Origin: an uncultured Bacilli bacterium
Lineage (GTDB): Bacteria > Bacillota_I > Bacilli_A > RF39 > UBA660
Length of the DNA stretch: 41,110 bases
Direction: 5' to 3'
NCBI GenBank assembly: GCA_947585595.1
Contig: CANPXB010000012.1
Coordinates: forward strand, 1-41,110
Part shown: positions 8,030 through 16,346 of the stretch, in pieces
How the letters are laid out: each line of letters begins with the position of its first letter
Position numbering within the stretch: the stretch's first letter is position 1
The notes under the pieces: model-generated
What the model was told of the DNA's origin: nothing
The model's input: the letters and a program-made list of their open reading frames with translations, nothing else
Database searches by the model: none
Program-made: the position numbers and the translations under genes

Positions 8030-8041
8030 GGAGGATTTTAA

Positions 8042-8458
8042 ATGGCAAAACAAGTATGGACAGCTACTGGACGTAGAAAACGTTCAATTGCTCAAGTAAG
8101 AATGACTGCTGGAAAAGGAAATATTACAGTTAATGGTGTAGATGTTAATGAATATATGCCTTTTGCAGTATTAGTAATGGATTTAAAACAACCATTAGTT
8201 GCTACTGGTAATGAGGATAAATTCGATATTGATGTAACAGTTAAAGGCGGAGGTTTCTCAGGACAAACTGGTGCTATTAGATTAGGTATAACTCGTGCTT
8301 TATTAGCTTTTGATGCAGATGCTGATCAAAGTAGAGAAGATGCTTATAGAAAAGTTCTAAAAACTGCTGGATTCGTTACTAGAGATCCAAGAAGTAAAGA
8401 ACGTAAAAAACCAGGTCTTAAAAAAGCTCGTCGTGCTCCACAATTTAGTAAACGTTAA
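8042..8458 (+). CDS. rpsI: 30S ribosomal protein S9
   Basis: This is a 138-residue small-subunit protein with the usual [12 protein letters not shown] start, [15 protein letters not shown] core and the basic C-terminal tail ending in PQFSKR, which reaches into the decoding centre. It lies 12 bases after rplM behind an AAGGAGG site and is followed by a terminator. Confidence 0.98.
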   Translation: MAKQVWTATGRRKRSIAQVRMTAGKGNITVNGVDVNEYMPFAVLVMDLKQPLVATGNEDKFDIDVTVKGGGFSGQTGAIRLGITRALLAFDADADQSREDAYRKVLKTAGFVTRDPRSKERKKPGLKKARRAPQFSKR

Positions 8459-8478
8459 GATTTATTTCAAGTGTTTCA

Positions 8479-8504
8479 AAAGCTCAATTATTTGGGCTTT
8501 TTTT
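8479..8504 (+). terminator. Rho-independent terminator after rpsI
   Basis: AAAGCTC (8479-8485) pairs with GGGCTTT (8494-8500, one G-T pair) and runs into seven T. Confidence 0.8.
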
Positions 8505-8535
8505 CTTGGATTTAATAAATATAAAATATTAATTG

Positions 8536-8564
8536 TTGATTACTTTTATTATTTTTTTTATAAT
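8536..8564 (+). promoter_or_regulatory. Promoter for the membrane-anchored protein gene
   Basis: TTGATT at 8536-8541 and TATAAT at 8559-8564 have a 17-bp spacer; the ATG follows at 8592. Confidence 0.65.
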
Positions 8565-8591
8565 AGAAATAGATAATAGAGGGGATATTAA

Positions 8592-9440
8592 ATGGCAGAA
8601 GTAAGTAAAGATAAGAAAAGTAATACTTTTAAATATATAATTATATTTATATTATTTTTAGCAGTTGGTGTAGTAATTGGTTTTTATGGAACAACTAGAT
8701 ATTTTGAACAGAAGGAAGAAGAAGGAAATAGTTCGGCACCTGAAATTAAAGAAATTACGGAAGATTCAGTATATCAAGATACGATTAAAGAATTATATAG
8801 TGTTGTTAATAGTAATACGATTTTTTATAGTAGTGAAGGACTTAAAATAGCTGATTTAAATAATTATTCAAAATTATCTTTAGTACTTCAATATATGGAT
8901 ACTAAGAGTATGTATGAAAAAGAAGCTTTAAATAAGAATGAATTAGGTAATTGTGAGTATGGTTTTGTTCTTGATCCATCAGGAACAGCTAATATACCTT
9001 CTTTAGTTTGTACAGTATATAAATATAAAAAAGCTGATATTACTTCTGTTAGTAAGAAAGTATATAATACAGATATAGAAACTAATAATAATTTTGTTCC
9101 TGAAGTAGGACGTAGTTGTGTATCTGTTGAAGATGAATATATATGTGGTAATACAGCAACTCCTCAAAGTGGGGCTTTAGAAATAAAATTTGATATTCAA
9201 AAAGTTATGTTAGATCCAAATGGAACTATAGAAATATATGATAAAGGTTATTTAGCTGATCGAAGAGCTGGTGTAGATAACCCAAATGATCAATATGATA
9301 ATTATTATCTTCATACTTCAGATAGTACAAATTATTATTATGAACTTAAGAGTGCAGATAATGTAACTTTTAAACATACTTTTAAAACAGATGATAATAC
9401 TAATTACTATTATGTTAGTACAGAAGTATATAATGGTTAA
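8592..9440 (+). CDS. Uncharacterised single-pass membrane-anchored extracytoplasmic protein
   Basis: I do not recognise the family. The 282-residue product has a short basic N-terminus, one strong membrane helix (about residues 14-34) and then a hydrophilic domain of about 240 residues, expected outside the cell. Four cysteines in the outer domain (in NCEYG, LVCTV, RSCVS and YICGN) could form two disulfides. The region is rich in Tyr, Asp and Asn and ends in two NYYY-containing strands, suggesting a beta-rich fold. It is transcribed alone, between its own promoter and a strong terminator, just ahead of the duplicated surface-protein units. Confidence 0.6.
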   Translation: MAEVSKDKKSNTFKYIIIFILFLAVGVVIGFYGTTRYFEQKEEEGNSSAPEIKEITEDSVYQDTIKELYSVVNSNTIFYSSEGLKIADLNNYSKLSLVLQYMDTKSMYEKEALNKNELGNCEYGFVLDPSGTANIPSLVCTVYKYKKADITSVSKKVYNTDIETNNNFVPEVGRSCVSVEDEYICGNTATPQSGALEIKFDIQKVMLDPNGTIEIYDKGYLADRRAGVDNPNDQYDNYYLHTSDSTNYYYELKSADNVTFKHTFKTDDNTNYYYVSTEVYNG

Positions 9441-9443
9441 TAG

Positions 9444-9470
9444 AGACTTAAATTTAAGTCTTTTTTTTTT
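9444..9470 (+). terminator. Rho-independent terminator
   Basis: The perfect 18-bp palindrome AGACTTAAATTTAAGTCT (9444-9461) is followed by a T run to 9470. Confidence 0.8.
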
Positions 9471-9483
9471 AAACGATAGTTTA

Positions 9484-9512
9484 TTGAACAGATGTTTAAT
9501 TTGTGCTACTAT
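9484..9512 (+). promoter_or_regulatory. Promoter of duplicated unit, copy 1
   Basis: TTGAAC (9484-9489), a 17-bp spacer and TACTAT (9507-9512). The same boxes and spacing recur in front of copy 2. Confidence 0.55.
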
Positions 9513-9553
9513 AAAAAATAGGATAGATTTAATAAAATATAGTGGTGACGGAA

Positions 9554-10573
9554 ATGAAGAGGTATAGTAAATTTATTATTATATTATTTATTACTTTTAT
9601 TTTATTTGGGTTTAAAGTAGTTAAGGCGGAGGATATAACGATAGATGATGTTGTATCGTATATGAATGACAATAGTATTTTTGCTGATCAAGATTACTAT
9701 AAGTTATTTGGTACTATGTTTAATGGTAAAGATGAGTATGACATTACAAAAATATCTTATGAAGTAACTAAAGAACCTACTAATCCTGAAGAGGAAGAAC
9801 CTAAAACTTTTAATTTAAGAATTACAGTTGGTTTAGATGATGCTAAAGCAGAACAACCAATTGAAAAAGAATATACATTAGGTATTACTGATGATAATAC
9901 AATTACCTTTACAAGTACTTATGATAATAACTCTTTAGATGCTAGAATTATGACTTTTCTATTTGATGAAATTATATACTCAGTTGGTGGGGCGAGAGGA
10001 TATAATAAAGAATATTTAGTTGAATGGATGAATCAAATAGATTTAAATAGAGTTACACTTGAAGATGATGGTATAGATTGTACTTTTGAACATGTTTACT
10101 ATACAATTACTAAAGATAACAAAGATTATGAATATGATTTAACGATTCTTAAAAATTTTACAATAAATATAAATACTATAACTAAAGAAATTCCAGAGAT
10201 TATTGCGGCGGAGATTCATGAAGTTAAAGCTAGTTATACTGATATATCAATGAAGATTTATGTAAAAGATCATCCTGATGATATTTGTTATGTATATCGT
10301 CGTGAAGAAAATGAGAAAGAATATAAAAAGATTGGTCAAGTTAGATGTAATGATGAAGAATTTATCGATAAAGATGTAGAGATAGGTAAAACTTATCATT
10401 ACCAAGCTTCAATAGAGGGAGTTATTATGTGTTCTCAAGATGTTGAAGCAACTTTAGAAGAACTTCCACTTACTGGTGCTTTTGTTTCTATTGGAAGTAT
10501 TATAACTTTAATTGTCTTAGAATTATTAATTTTTATGGCATATAAAAAGTTTAGAAAAGTACAAAGGATATAG
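9554..10573 (+). CDS. Sortase-anchored surface protein with LPLTG motif, copy 1
   Basis: The protein has a signal peptide (basic start, hydrophobic core and KAED at about residues 25-28), an extracellular region of about 280 residues, and a complete sorting signal: LPLTG, a hydrophobic helix and a basic tail (KKFRKVQRI). It should be cut between Thr and Gly and linked to peptidoglycan by a class A type sortase, which is not in this window. The stretch before the sorting signal (EIHEVKASYTDISMKIYV to VEATLEE) looks like a fibronectin type III domain. The central SVGGARGY block is strongly shared with copy 2. I chose ATG 9554 (signal peptide start, AGTGGTGA 5 bases upstream) over the GTG at 9542. 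Ligand unknown. Confidence 0.78.
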   Translation: MKRYSKFIIILFITFILFGFKVVKAEDITIDDVVSYMNDNSIFADQDYYKLFGTMFNGKDEYDITKISYEVTKEPTNPEEEEPKTFNLRITVGLDDAKAEQPIEKEYTLGITDDNTITFTSTYDNNSLDARIMTFLFDEIIYSVGGARGYNKEYLVEWMNQIDLNRVTLEDDGIDCTFEHVYYTITKDNKDYEYDLTILKNFTININTITKEIPEIIAAEIHEVKASYTDISMKIYVKDHPDDICYVYRREENEKEYKKIGQVRCNDEEFIDKDVEIGKTYHYQASIEGVIMCSQDVEATLEELPLTGAFVSIGSIITLIVLELLIFMAYKKFRKVQRI

Positions 10574-10586
10574 TAGGGGTGGAGTT

Positions 10587-12218
10587 ATGAAAGATAATAA
10601 AAAAGTAATTAATTTCTTCCCTTTATTACTAGTCTTACCAGTAGTTTTATTAGTTATATTTAATTTAAATTTTAATAAAGATTTTGTTAATATTGTAGAT
10701 AAGATTTTCGTATCTGCAGAGAATGAAGTAGATGAAAATGAAAAATATACTTACGAAGAAGTAAAAGTTTTAGCTGTTAGTTTAAGAGTTAAAGAAAATT
10801 ATGATGAGAATGTTAAAATTATTCCTTTAACTTGTAAGGTTAATGTTAATCGTATGGTTAAATTAATTTATATGGATGGTGAAGAGGAGTTAGGTTTTAA
10901 ATATATTTATTATAGAAAACCAGCTGGTGATTTAATGGTTCCAACTAAAAAAGGTTTTGACTTTGTTGAATGGACTAATAAAGATGAAGAAGTGGTTGAT
11001 AAAGATACAGTTATAGCTTCTGATGTAGATTATTATGTATATGCTAATTGGAAAAAGCATGTTAGTACTTTAACAGTTAATCCAGCTGAAGGTACTTGGA
11101 ATAATTCTAAAGAAATTAAAAAGTTTAGTATGGAATATGAAGAAACCAAGGAAATTCCTGATCCAGTTAGAGAAGGTTATAACTTTAAAGGTTGGGAGTT
11201 AAAAGGCGAAGCTAGTACAATTGAAGATAAAGTATTTACCATGGGTTATGAGGATTCATCATTAACGGCGAAGTGGGAACCTAAAGAGTATAATTTAAAC
11301 TTTAATGTAAATGGTGGAAGTAATTTAAGTATGCAGTCAAAAAAGGTTCAATATACTAAGCCGTATGGACAGTTAGCAACTGCATCTAGAAATTATTATA
11401 CTTTTGGTGGTTGGTATACTACAGCGACGAATGGAACTCAAGTATCTGATCAAACAGTTCATAATGTTACACGTGATGTAACTGTTTATGCTCACTGGAA
11501 TAATACTCCACCTTCTGAACCACAGTTTAAAATTAGCTATCAAAATTCTAATAATTCAGAGAGTGGTATGCTAACTAATAATAGAGAGGTTATCACTATA
11601 ACTGTGACATCACATGATAAAGAAGAAGGAACTCCACACTTTAAGTTAGAATGTATTAGTGGTGGCTTATGTAAGAGTGGTAATTATCAAATTACTGGTC
11701 CTGTATTATCAAATAATCAAGCGGTCTTTACGATCACTGCGAATAAAATGGGAATTGGTTTATTTAAAGCAACAGCTTATGATACTCCAGGTTTATCTTC
11801 TAATAATAGTGAGATTGCTTATGTGTATGGACCTGATGGGTCAATATCTAAAGATGAAAAATATACAAGATATGACTTTGATAGTGGATGGTTGGAAAAA
11901 TTAGAAGGTTGTTATATTTCAGAATTTAGTTTTACTGTTCAGTTTGCTTCAGGTCACAACAATGGTAGTAATAATGATAGCATGGATGTTATTGGTATTA
12001 GGAAATCTGGCGCTCAAGTTGATTTAGGAACTTATAAGGGTAATATGTTAGCTGATCTTCATGAAATAAAAATGACAGAAGAACAGTTAAATCAATATGC
12101 AGATGATCCGATAGTACAAATTAAATTTCATACTTACTCACCACATGATGGTTGTACACCAGCAGCTAAGATTCATTATTCAGTTAAGTACAAATTCAAA
12201 AAGGAATGGATTACATAG
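10587..12218 (+). CDS. InlB B-repeat surface protein, copy 1
   Basis: The product is 543 residues. One N-terminal hydrophobic segment (about 9-29) serves as signal or anchor. About three InlB B-repeat (Listeria-Bacteroides, Flg_new) modules lie between about 85 and 310. Each ends in the diagnostic Trp-containing strand (YVYANWKK, LTAKWEPK, VTVYAHWNN) and carries GY/GF.F..W cores. A C-terminal region of about 230 residues is shared with copy 2 and has a final domain with two conserved cysteine sites (LEGCYIS and HDGCTPAAK). There is no sorting motif, so it is either N-anchored or held by its partner. It lies 13 bases after the LPLTG gene. A role in adhesion is inferred from the repeat family only. 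Confidence 0.8.
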   Translation: MKDNKKVINFFPLLLVLPVVLLVIFNLNFNKDFVNIVDKIFVSAENEVDENEKYTYEEVKVLAVSLRVKENYDENVKIIPLTCKVNVNRMVKLIYMDGEEELGFKYIYYRKPAGDLMVPTKKGFDFVEWTNKDEEVVDKDTVIASDVDYYVYANWKKHVSTLTVNPAEGTWNNSKEIKKFSMEYEETKEIPDPVREGYNFKGWELKGEASTIEDKVFTMGYEDSSLTAKWEPKEYNLNFNVNGGSNLSMQSKKVQYTKPYGQLATASRNYYTFGGWYTTATNGTQVSDQTVHNVTRDVTVYAHWNNTPPSEPQFKISYQNSNNSESGMLTNNREVITITVTSHDKEEGTPHFKLECISGGLCKSGNYQITGPVLSNNQAVFTITANKMGIGLFKATAYDTPGLSSNNSEIAYVYGPDGSISKDEKYTRYDFDSGWLEKLEGCYISEFSFTVQFASGHNNGSNNDSMDVIGIRKSGAQVDLGTYKGNMLADLHEIKMTEEQLNQYADDPIVQIKFHTYSPHDGCTPAAKIHYSVKYKFKKEWIT

Positions 12219-12236
12219 ATAAATATAATTTTAATA

Positions 12237-12268
12237 GAGACATAATTTAATTTGTGTCTCTTTTTTTT
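12237..12268 (+). terminator. Rho-independent terminator between the duplicated units
   Basis: GAGACA (12237-12242) pairs with TGTCTC (12255-12260) and is followed by eight T. Confidence 0.75.
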
Positions 12269-12280
12269 ATGTATGGTTTA

Positions 12281-12309
12281 TTGAACAGACAATTAAATTG
12301 TGTTACTAT
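12281..12309 (+). promoter_or_regulatory. Promoter of duplicated unit, copy 2
   Basis: TTGAAC (12281-12286), a 17-bp spacer and TACTAT (12304-12309), matching copy 1 in sequence and spacing. Confidence 0.55.
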
Positions 12310-12351
12310 AAAAAGTAAGATAGATATTAATAAAATATAGTGGTGACGAAG

Positions 12352-13326
12352 ATGAAGAAGTATAGTAATTGTATTATTTTCTTATTTATGACTTTTATTT
12401 TATTTGGATTAATGGTAGTTAATGCTGCTGATATAACGATTGATGATGTTGTATCCTATATGAAAGAAAATAATATTCTTGATAATAGTGATTATTCTTA
12501 TATGTTTGGTCGAATGTTTAATAGTGAAGAATATGATATAGAGAGTATTTCATATACTGTAAAAAAAGAAGATAATAAAATTACTATAGATACTATTTTA
12601 AAAGATAAAAACGTTGGTGAAATTAATAAGACTTTTAATTTTAATATTGAAGATAATTTAATTACTTATACTAATGATAGTGATGTTAATAGTCTAGAAT
12701 CTAGAATTAGTGCTTTCTTGTTTAGTGAACTAATTTATTCAGTTGGTGGAGCGAGAGGTTATCAAAAAGATATAATTGTTGATTGGATGAATCAAATAGA
12801 TTTAACTTCTATTACTTTAGAAGATGGAATTGAATGGACTTATGAAAAGATTACTTATACTGATGAAAAGAATGATAGCGTGTATAAATATGAGATTAAC
12901 ATTCCAAAAACTTTTAAAGTAGATATTTTAAAATTGACTGCTAATATGCCTTCTAATGCTTTGGTAAAAATTCATGATATAAAGACTGATTTTACTAGTA
13001 TTTCTATGAGTGTTTATGCAGATGGTCATCTTGATGAAATGTGTACAATATATCGTCGTAATGATAATAATGATTATATAAAGGTAGGAACTGTTAGTTG
13101 TAATAATGGTGTATTTACTGATAATAATTTAACTGATGCTACAACTTATCATTATCAATCTACTGTTGAAAATGTGATTATGTGTTCTGATGACGTTGAA
13201 ATAACGACAGAAACAATTCCTGAAACAGGTGCTTTTATTACTATAGGTAGTATAATTATTTTAATTATTTTGGAAATAGTTTTATGTTTAATTTATAGAA
13301 AACATAGAATTATTCAGAAGATATAG
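12352..13326 (+). CDS. Sortase-anchored surface protein with IPETG motif, copy 2
   Basis: This is a paralogue of the protein at 9554 with the same plan: signal peptide (MKKYSNCIIFLFMTFILFG, then NAAD), an extracellular region with the conserved SVGGARGY block, a fibronectin-like domain and a sorting signal. The motif here is IPETG in place of LPLTG, followed by a hydrophobic helix and a basic tail. Ile in the first place is a known variant accepted by some class A sortases. The difference may affect which sortase or how efficiently it is anchored (inference). ATG 12352 is preferred over the GTG at 12340 for the same reason as in copy 1. Confidence 0.77.
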   Translation: MKKYSNCIIFLFMTFILFGLMVVNAADITIDDVVSYMKENNILDNSDYSYMFGRMFNSEEYDIESISYTVKKEDNKITIDTILKDKNVGEINKTFNFNIEDNLITYTNDSDVNSLESRISAFLFSELIYSVGGARGYQKDIIVDWMNQIDLTSITLEDGIEWTYEKITYTDEKNDSVYKYEINIPKTFKVDILKLTANMPSNALVKIHDIKTDFTSISMSVYADGHLDEMCTIYRRNDNNDYIKVGTVSCNNGVFTDNNLTDATTYHYQSTVENVIMCSDDVEITTETIPETGAFITIGSIIILIILEIVLCLIYRKHRIIQKI

Positions 13327-13341
13327 TAATGAGGTGATGAT

Positions 13342-15630
13342 ATGAAAAAGAAGTTTATTTTATTACCAGTTATTTTGATTATTCCAGTTATAGTTTTAGC
13401 TTTATTTACTATATCAATTAAGAATGGTTATATTAATGAAGTAAGGCATTTAATGTTTTTTGAAGAAAATGTAGTAGATAATAGTGATGAAGAATATGCT
13501 ATTCAAGAAGTTAATTTATTTGCTGTTAGTTTAAAAGTAAAAAGTGGATATGATGAAAATATAAAAACTAGTCCTTTAACTTGCAAAATATGTGTTAATA
13601 GAATGATTAGATTAATTTATATGGATGGAGATAAGGAATTAGGTTTTAAATATGTATATTATAATAAACCAGCAGGTGAATTAATGGTTCCAACAAAAGT
13701 TGGTTATGATTTTGTAGTGTGGTCGAATGAAGATGGAGAAACTGTTGATGAAAATACAATAATAACATCAAATACAGATTATTATGTTTATGCACAATGG
13801 AATATTAGAGTTAGTAAGCTAACAGTAGATCCAAACGGAGGCACTTGGCGTGAATCGACTGGACCTCAGGAATTTAGTATGGAATACTTAGAGACTATGG
13901 ATATTGAAGATCCTGATCGTGTTGGATATACCTTTGATCATTGGGAACCTAAAGGTGCTTATAGTACTATTGAAGATAAAGTATTTACGATGGGTGAAGA
14001 AGATTCTACTTTAACCGCTATGTGGAATCCTATAGAATATGAATTAACTATAAATCCGAATGGTGGAACTTATGATGGTAAAAGTGAAGTTACCAAGAAA
14101 ACTATTAAATTTGATTCAATTACCGATATTTCTTTACCAGTAAGAGAAGGATATACGTTTACTGGTTGGACTGTTCCTCATGGGGAAATGAATGATAATA
14201 AATTTACTTTAAATTATCCTGGTAATGTTACAATAACTGCAAATTGGATAATAAATGATTATGAATATGTTTTTTATCATAGTCAGCAATCTGTTGATGG
14301 CAAAAGTTATAATAAAGTTCCTGGAGATACAGTAAGTGGTAAAGCTAATTTTCATACAACTTTAGAACCTGATGTAAAAACTTATGTTGGCTTTACCAGT
14401 CCGCAAAAACGAAAATTAACGATTGAGGTTGATACTAAACCTCCACAAAAAAATATATTAGAATATAAATATACAAGAAATAATTATACTTTAACTATAA
14501 ATCCTAATACTGGTACTTGGAAAGGTATTACAGCTAATACTGATATAAAGTTAAATTATCAACAGACTTATTCTGTAGAAGTTCCTGTTAAGACTGGATA
14601 TAATTTTGTTAATTGGACGAAGTCTACTACAGATAGTACATTAGTAGATAAGATATTTACAATGGGTGTTACTAACACAATGCTTACTGCTAATTGGAAA
14701 GCTAAAGAATATGTTTTAACTTATAATGTTAATGGTGGTAATGTAGTTACTCCTTCATCTAAGAAAATTATATTTAATCAAGCATATGGTGCTTTACCAA
14801 CTCCAACTAGAAAAGGATATACATTTGAAGGATGGTATACGGCTGCTAGCGGTGGTAATAAAGTAGATGCAAATACTGTTCATAAGGTAGATAATAATGT
14901 TACTATTTATGCCCATTGGAAAAATACACCGCCTACACAACCACAATTTGATATTTATTATACTAATTCTGCAAGAAAAGATGAAGGTTTGCTACAAAAT
15001 AGCCGTGAGACAATTACTGTAACGGTAAAATCAACCGATAAGGAAGATATAACGCCAACAATTACTTTAACTTGTAAATCTGGTTCATTATGTAGTTATA
15101 TAACAATTAACAGAACTAGTTCTGGAACAGGACAAGCAACATTTACTATTAATGCGACAAAAATGGGTGTTGCTGTTCTTCAAGCGACAGCAACAGATTA
15201 TCCTAGACTATCAGCTACTAATAGTGAAATTATTTATGTATATGGTCCTGATGGAGGAATTTCAGCTAATGCTAAATATACTAATACGACATTTGATAGT
15301 GGTTGGTTGGATGCGTTAGAAGGTTGTTATATTTCAGATTTTACCTTTACTGTTCAATTTGGATCTGGTCATAGTAATGGTTCTACTAGTGATCCTGATG
15401 TTATGGTTGTTTATGGTATGACAGAATCTGGTCATGAAAAGGAATTATATAGATGGTCTGGTAATATGAGAGGAACATTACATTCAAGTGAAGTAAGTGG
15501 ATTAGATAACCCTAATGATCGAATTGTTAAAATTAAGTTCTATACTTATTCACCTCATAATGGATGTACCCCAGCTGCTAAAATCACTTATTCAGCTAAG
15601 TATAAGTTTGATAAGAAATTTATTACATAG
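13342..15630 (+). CDS. InlB B-repeat surface protein, copy 2 (expanded)
   Basis: The product is 762 residues. It has an N-terminal hydrophobic segment (about 5-27) and about five InlB B-repeat modules between about 85 and 525, with strand ends YVYAQWN, LTAMWNP, ITANWI, LTANWKA and VTIYAHWKN. A divergent insert at about 305-380 has a MucBP-like feel (DYEYVFYHSQQ to ILEYKYTR). The C-terminal region is the one shared with copy 1 (VYGPDGGIS, FDSGWLDALEGCYISDF, HNGCTPAAKI). The extra length compared with copy 1 comes from added repeat modules, the usual way such proteins grow. It has a GAGGTGATG site before ATG 13342 and lies 15 bases after the IPETG gene. Confidence 0.8.
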   Translation: MKKKFILLPVILIIPVIVLALFTISIKNGYINEVRHLMFFEENVVDNSDEEYAIQEVNLFAVSLKVKSGYDENIKTSPLTCKICVNRMIRLIYMDGDKELGFKYVYYNKPAGELMVPTKVGYDFVVWSNEDGETVDENTIITSNTDYYVYAQWNIRVSKLTVDPNGGTWRESTGPQEFSMEYLETMDIEDPDRVGYTFDHWEPKGAYSTIEDKVFTMGEEDSTLTAMWNPIEYELTINPNGGTYDGKSEVTKKTIKFDSITDISLPVREGYTFTGWTVPHGEMNDNKFTLNYPGNVTITANWIINDYEYVFYHSQQSVDGKSYNKVPGDTVSGKANFHTTLEPDVKTYVGFTSPQKRKLTIEVDTKPPQKNILEYKYTRNNYTLTINPNTGTWKGITANTDIKLNYQQTYSVEVPVKTGYNFVNWTKSTTDSTLVDKIFTMGVTNTMLTANWKAKEYVLTYNVNGGNVVTPSSKKIIFNQAYGALPTPTRKGYTFEGWYTAASGGNKVDANTVHKVDNNVTIYAHWKNTPPTQPQFDIYYTNSARKDEGLLQNSRETITVTVKSTDKEDITPTITLTCKSGSLCSYITINRTSSGTGQATFTINATKMGVAVLQATATDYPRLSATNSEIIYVYGPDGGISANAKYTNTTFDSGWLDALEGCYISDFTFTVQFGSGHSNGSTSDPDVMVVYGMTESGHEKELYRWSGNMRGTLHSSEVSGLDNPNDRIVKIKFYTYSPHNGCTPAAKITYSAKYKFDKKFIT

Positions 15631-15636
15631 AAAATT

Positions 15637-15663
15637 GAGATATTTTGTGATATCTCTTTTTTT
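15637..15663 (+). terminator. Rho-independent terminator
   Basis: GAGATAT / ATATCTC (15637-15643 with 15650-15656), a 6-base loop, then seven T. Confidence 0.78.
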
Positions 15664-15681
15664 CTTGGAATAAATATTAGT

Positions 15682-16326
15682 ATGAAAAAGAATATTATAT
15701 GGTTGTTAATATGTTTAATGTTGTTAACAACAAGTTTAGTTTATGGAAAAGATATTGATAATAAATTAATGGGAAAAGTGATTATTGTTGATGTTGGTCA
15801 TGGTGGGAAAGATAAAGGGACTTCAGTTAATGGTATAGATGAGAGTGATCTTAATTTAAAGATTGGATTAAAGTTAAGAGATGAATTAATTAAAGAGGGA
15901 GTGACTGTTATAGTAACGAGAGATGGTAATTATGATCTAAGTAGTCCGAATGCTACAAGGAGAAAGAAAAGTGATTTTGATAATCGAATTAATTTAATAA
16001 ATAATAGTAATGCTGATTTATATTTAAGTATTCATATTAATTATTTAAATGATAGTAGATATTATGGAGCTCAAGTATTTTATACTAAGGGAAATGAAGA
16101 ATTAGCTAAGAATCTCCAACAAGCTTTTAGAGATAATTTAGCTAGTCCTAGAACAGAAAAGAAGTTATCTAATAGTATTTATATGTATAAGAATTTAAAA
16201 GTACCAGGAGTACTTATTGAATGTGGTTTTTTATCTAATGATAAAGAAAGAAAATTACTTTTAAATGATGATTATCAGAATAAAATAGTTAGATCTATTA
16301 TTAATGGGTTATTAAAGTATTATTAA
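15682..16326 (+). CDS. N-acetylmuramoyl-L-alanine amidase, CwlD-like (Amidase_3)
   Basis: A zinc amidase that cuts the bond between N-acetylmuramic acid and L-alanine in peptidoglycan. A signal peptide (about residues 1-22) is followed by a single Amidase_3 domain. The zinc ligands are seen as His in DVGHGG, Glu in GIDESDLN and His in LSIHIN. The catalytic Glu lies in VLIECGFLSN near the C-terminus. At 214 residues with no wall-binding repeats it resembles CwlD, the amidase used in spore cortex maturation, but nothing here shows sporulation, so a vegetative role is possible. The ribosome site is weak. It sits only 18 bases after the preceding terminator, so its promoter would overlap that hairpin. 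Confidence 0.88.
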   Translation: MKKNIIWLLICLMLLTTSLVYGKDIDNKLMGKVIIVDVGHGGKDKGTSVNGIDESDLNLKIGLKLRDELIKEGVTVIVTRDGNYDLSSPNATRRKKSDFDNRINLINNSNADLYLSIHINYLNDSRYYGAQVFYTKGNEELAKNLQQAFRDNLASPRTEKKLSNSIYMYKNLKVPGVLIECGFLSNDKERKLLLNDDYQNKIVRSIINGLLKYY

Positions 16327-16346
16327 AAAAAGAGGTTAGCCTCTTT
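16326..16346 (-). terminator. Terminator for the minus-strand gene
   Basis: AAAGAGG-TTAG-CCTCTTT (16329-16346). Read on the minus strand it runs into a T tract, and it overlaps that gene's stop codon. It may also slow transcription from the amidase side. Confidence 0.6.

Larger units (their letters stand above)
9484..12218 (+). repeat. Tandem duplicated surface-protein unit, copy 1
   Basis: The promoter, 5' untranslated region, sortase-substrate gene and InlB-repeat gene are repeated in the same order and orientation at 12281-15630. The untranslated segments match closely in both copies (TTGAAC, TACTATAAAA, GATAGAT, then AATAAAATATAGTGGTGACG just before the start). The proteins match in their N-terminal, VGGARGY and C-terminal parts. 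Confidence 0.8.
12281..15630 (+). repeat. Tandem duplicated surface-protein unit, copy 2
   Basis: This is the second copy of the unit at 9484-12218. It is longer because its InlB-repeat gene has gained internal modules (762 against 543 residues). The promoter boxes and the 5' leader are conserved; the coding parts have diverged considerably. Confidence 0.8.

Noticed and set aside
11659-11904. 81-codon frame inside the InlB-repeat gene; similar frames at 23104-23316, 32134-32352 and 32923-33183
   Set aside because: These are frame shadows of well-supported genes with no family features of their own.
13342-15630. Repeats in the surface proteins as CRISPR or DNA-level tandem repeats
   Set aside because: The repetition is at protein level (B-repeat modules of about 70 residues) with diverged DNA, no regular spacers and no cas genes.
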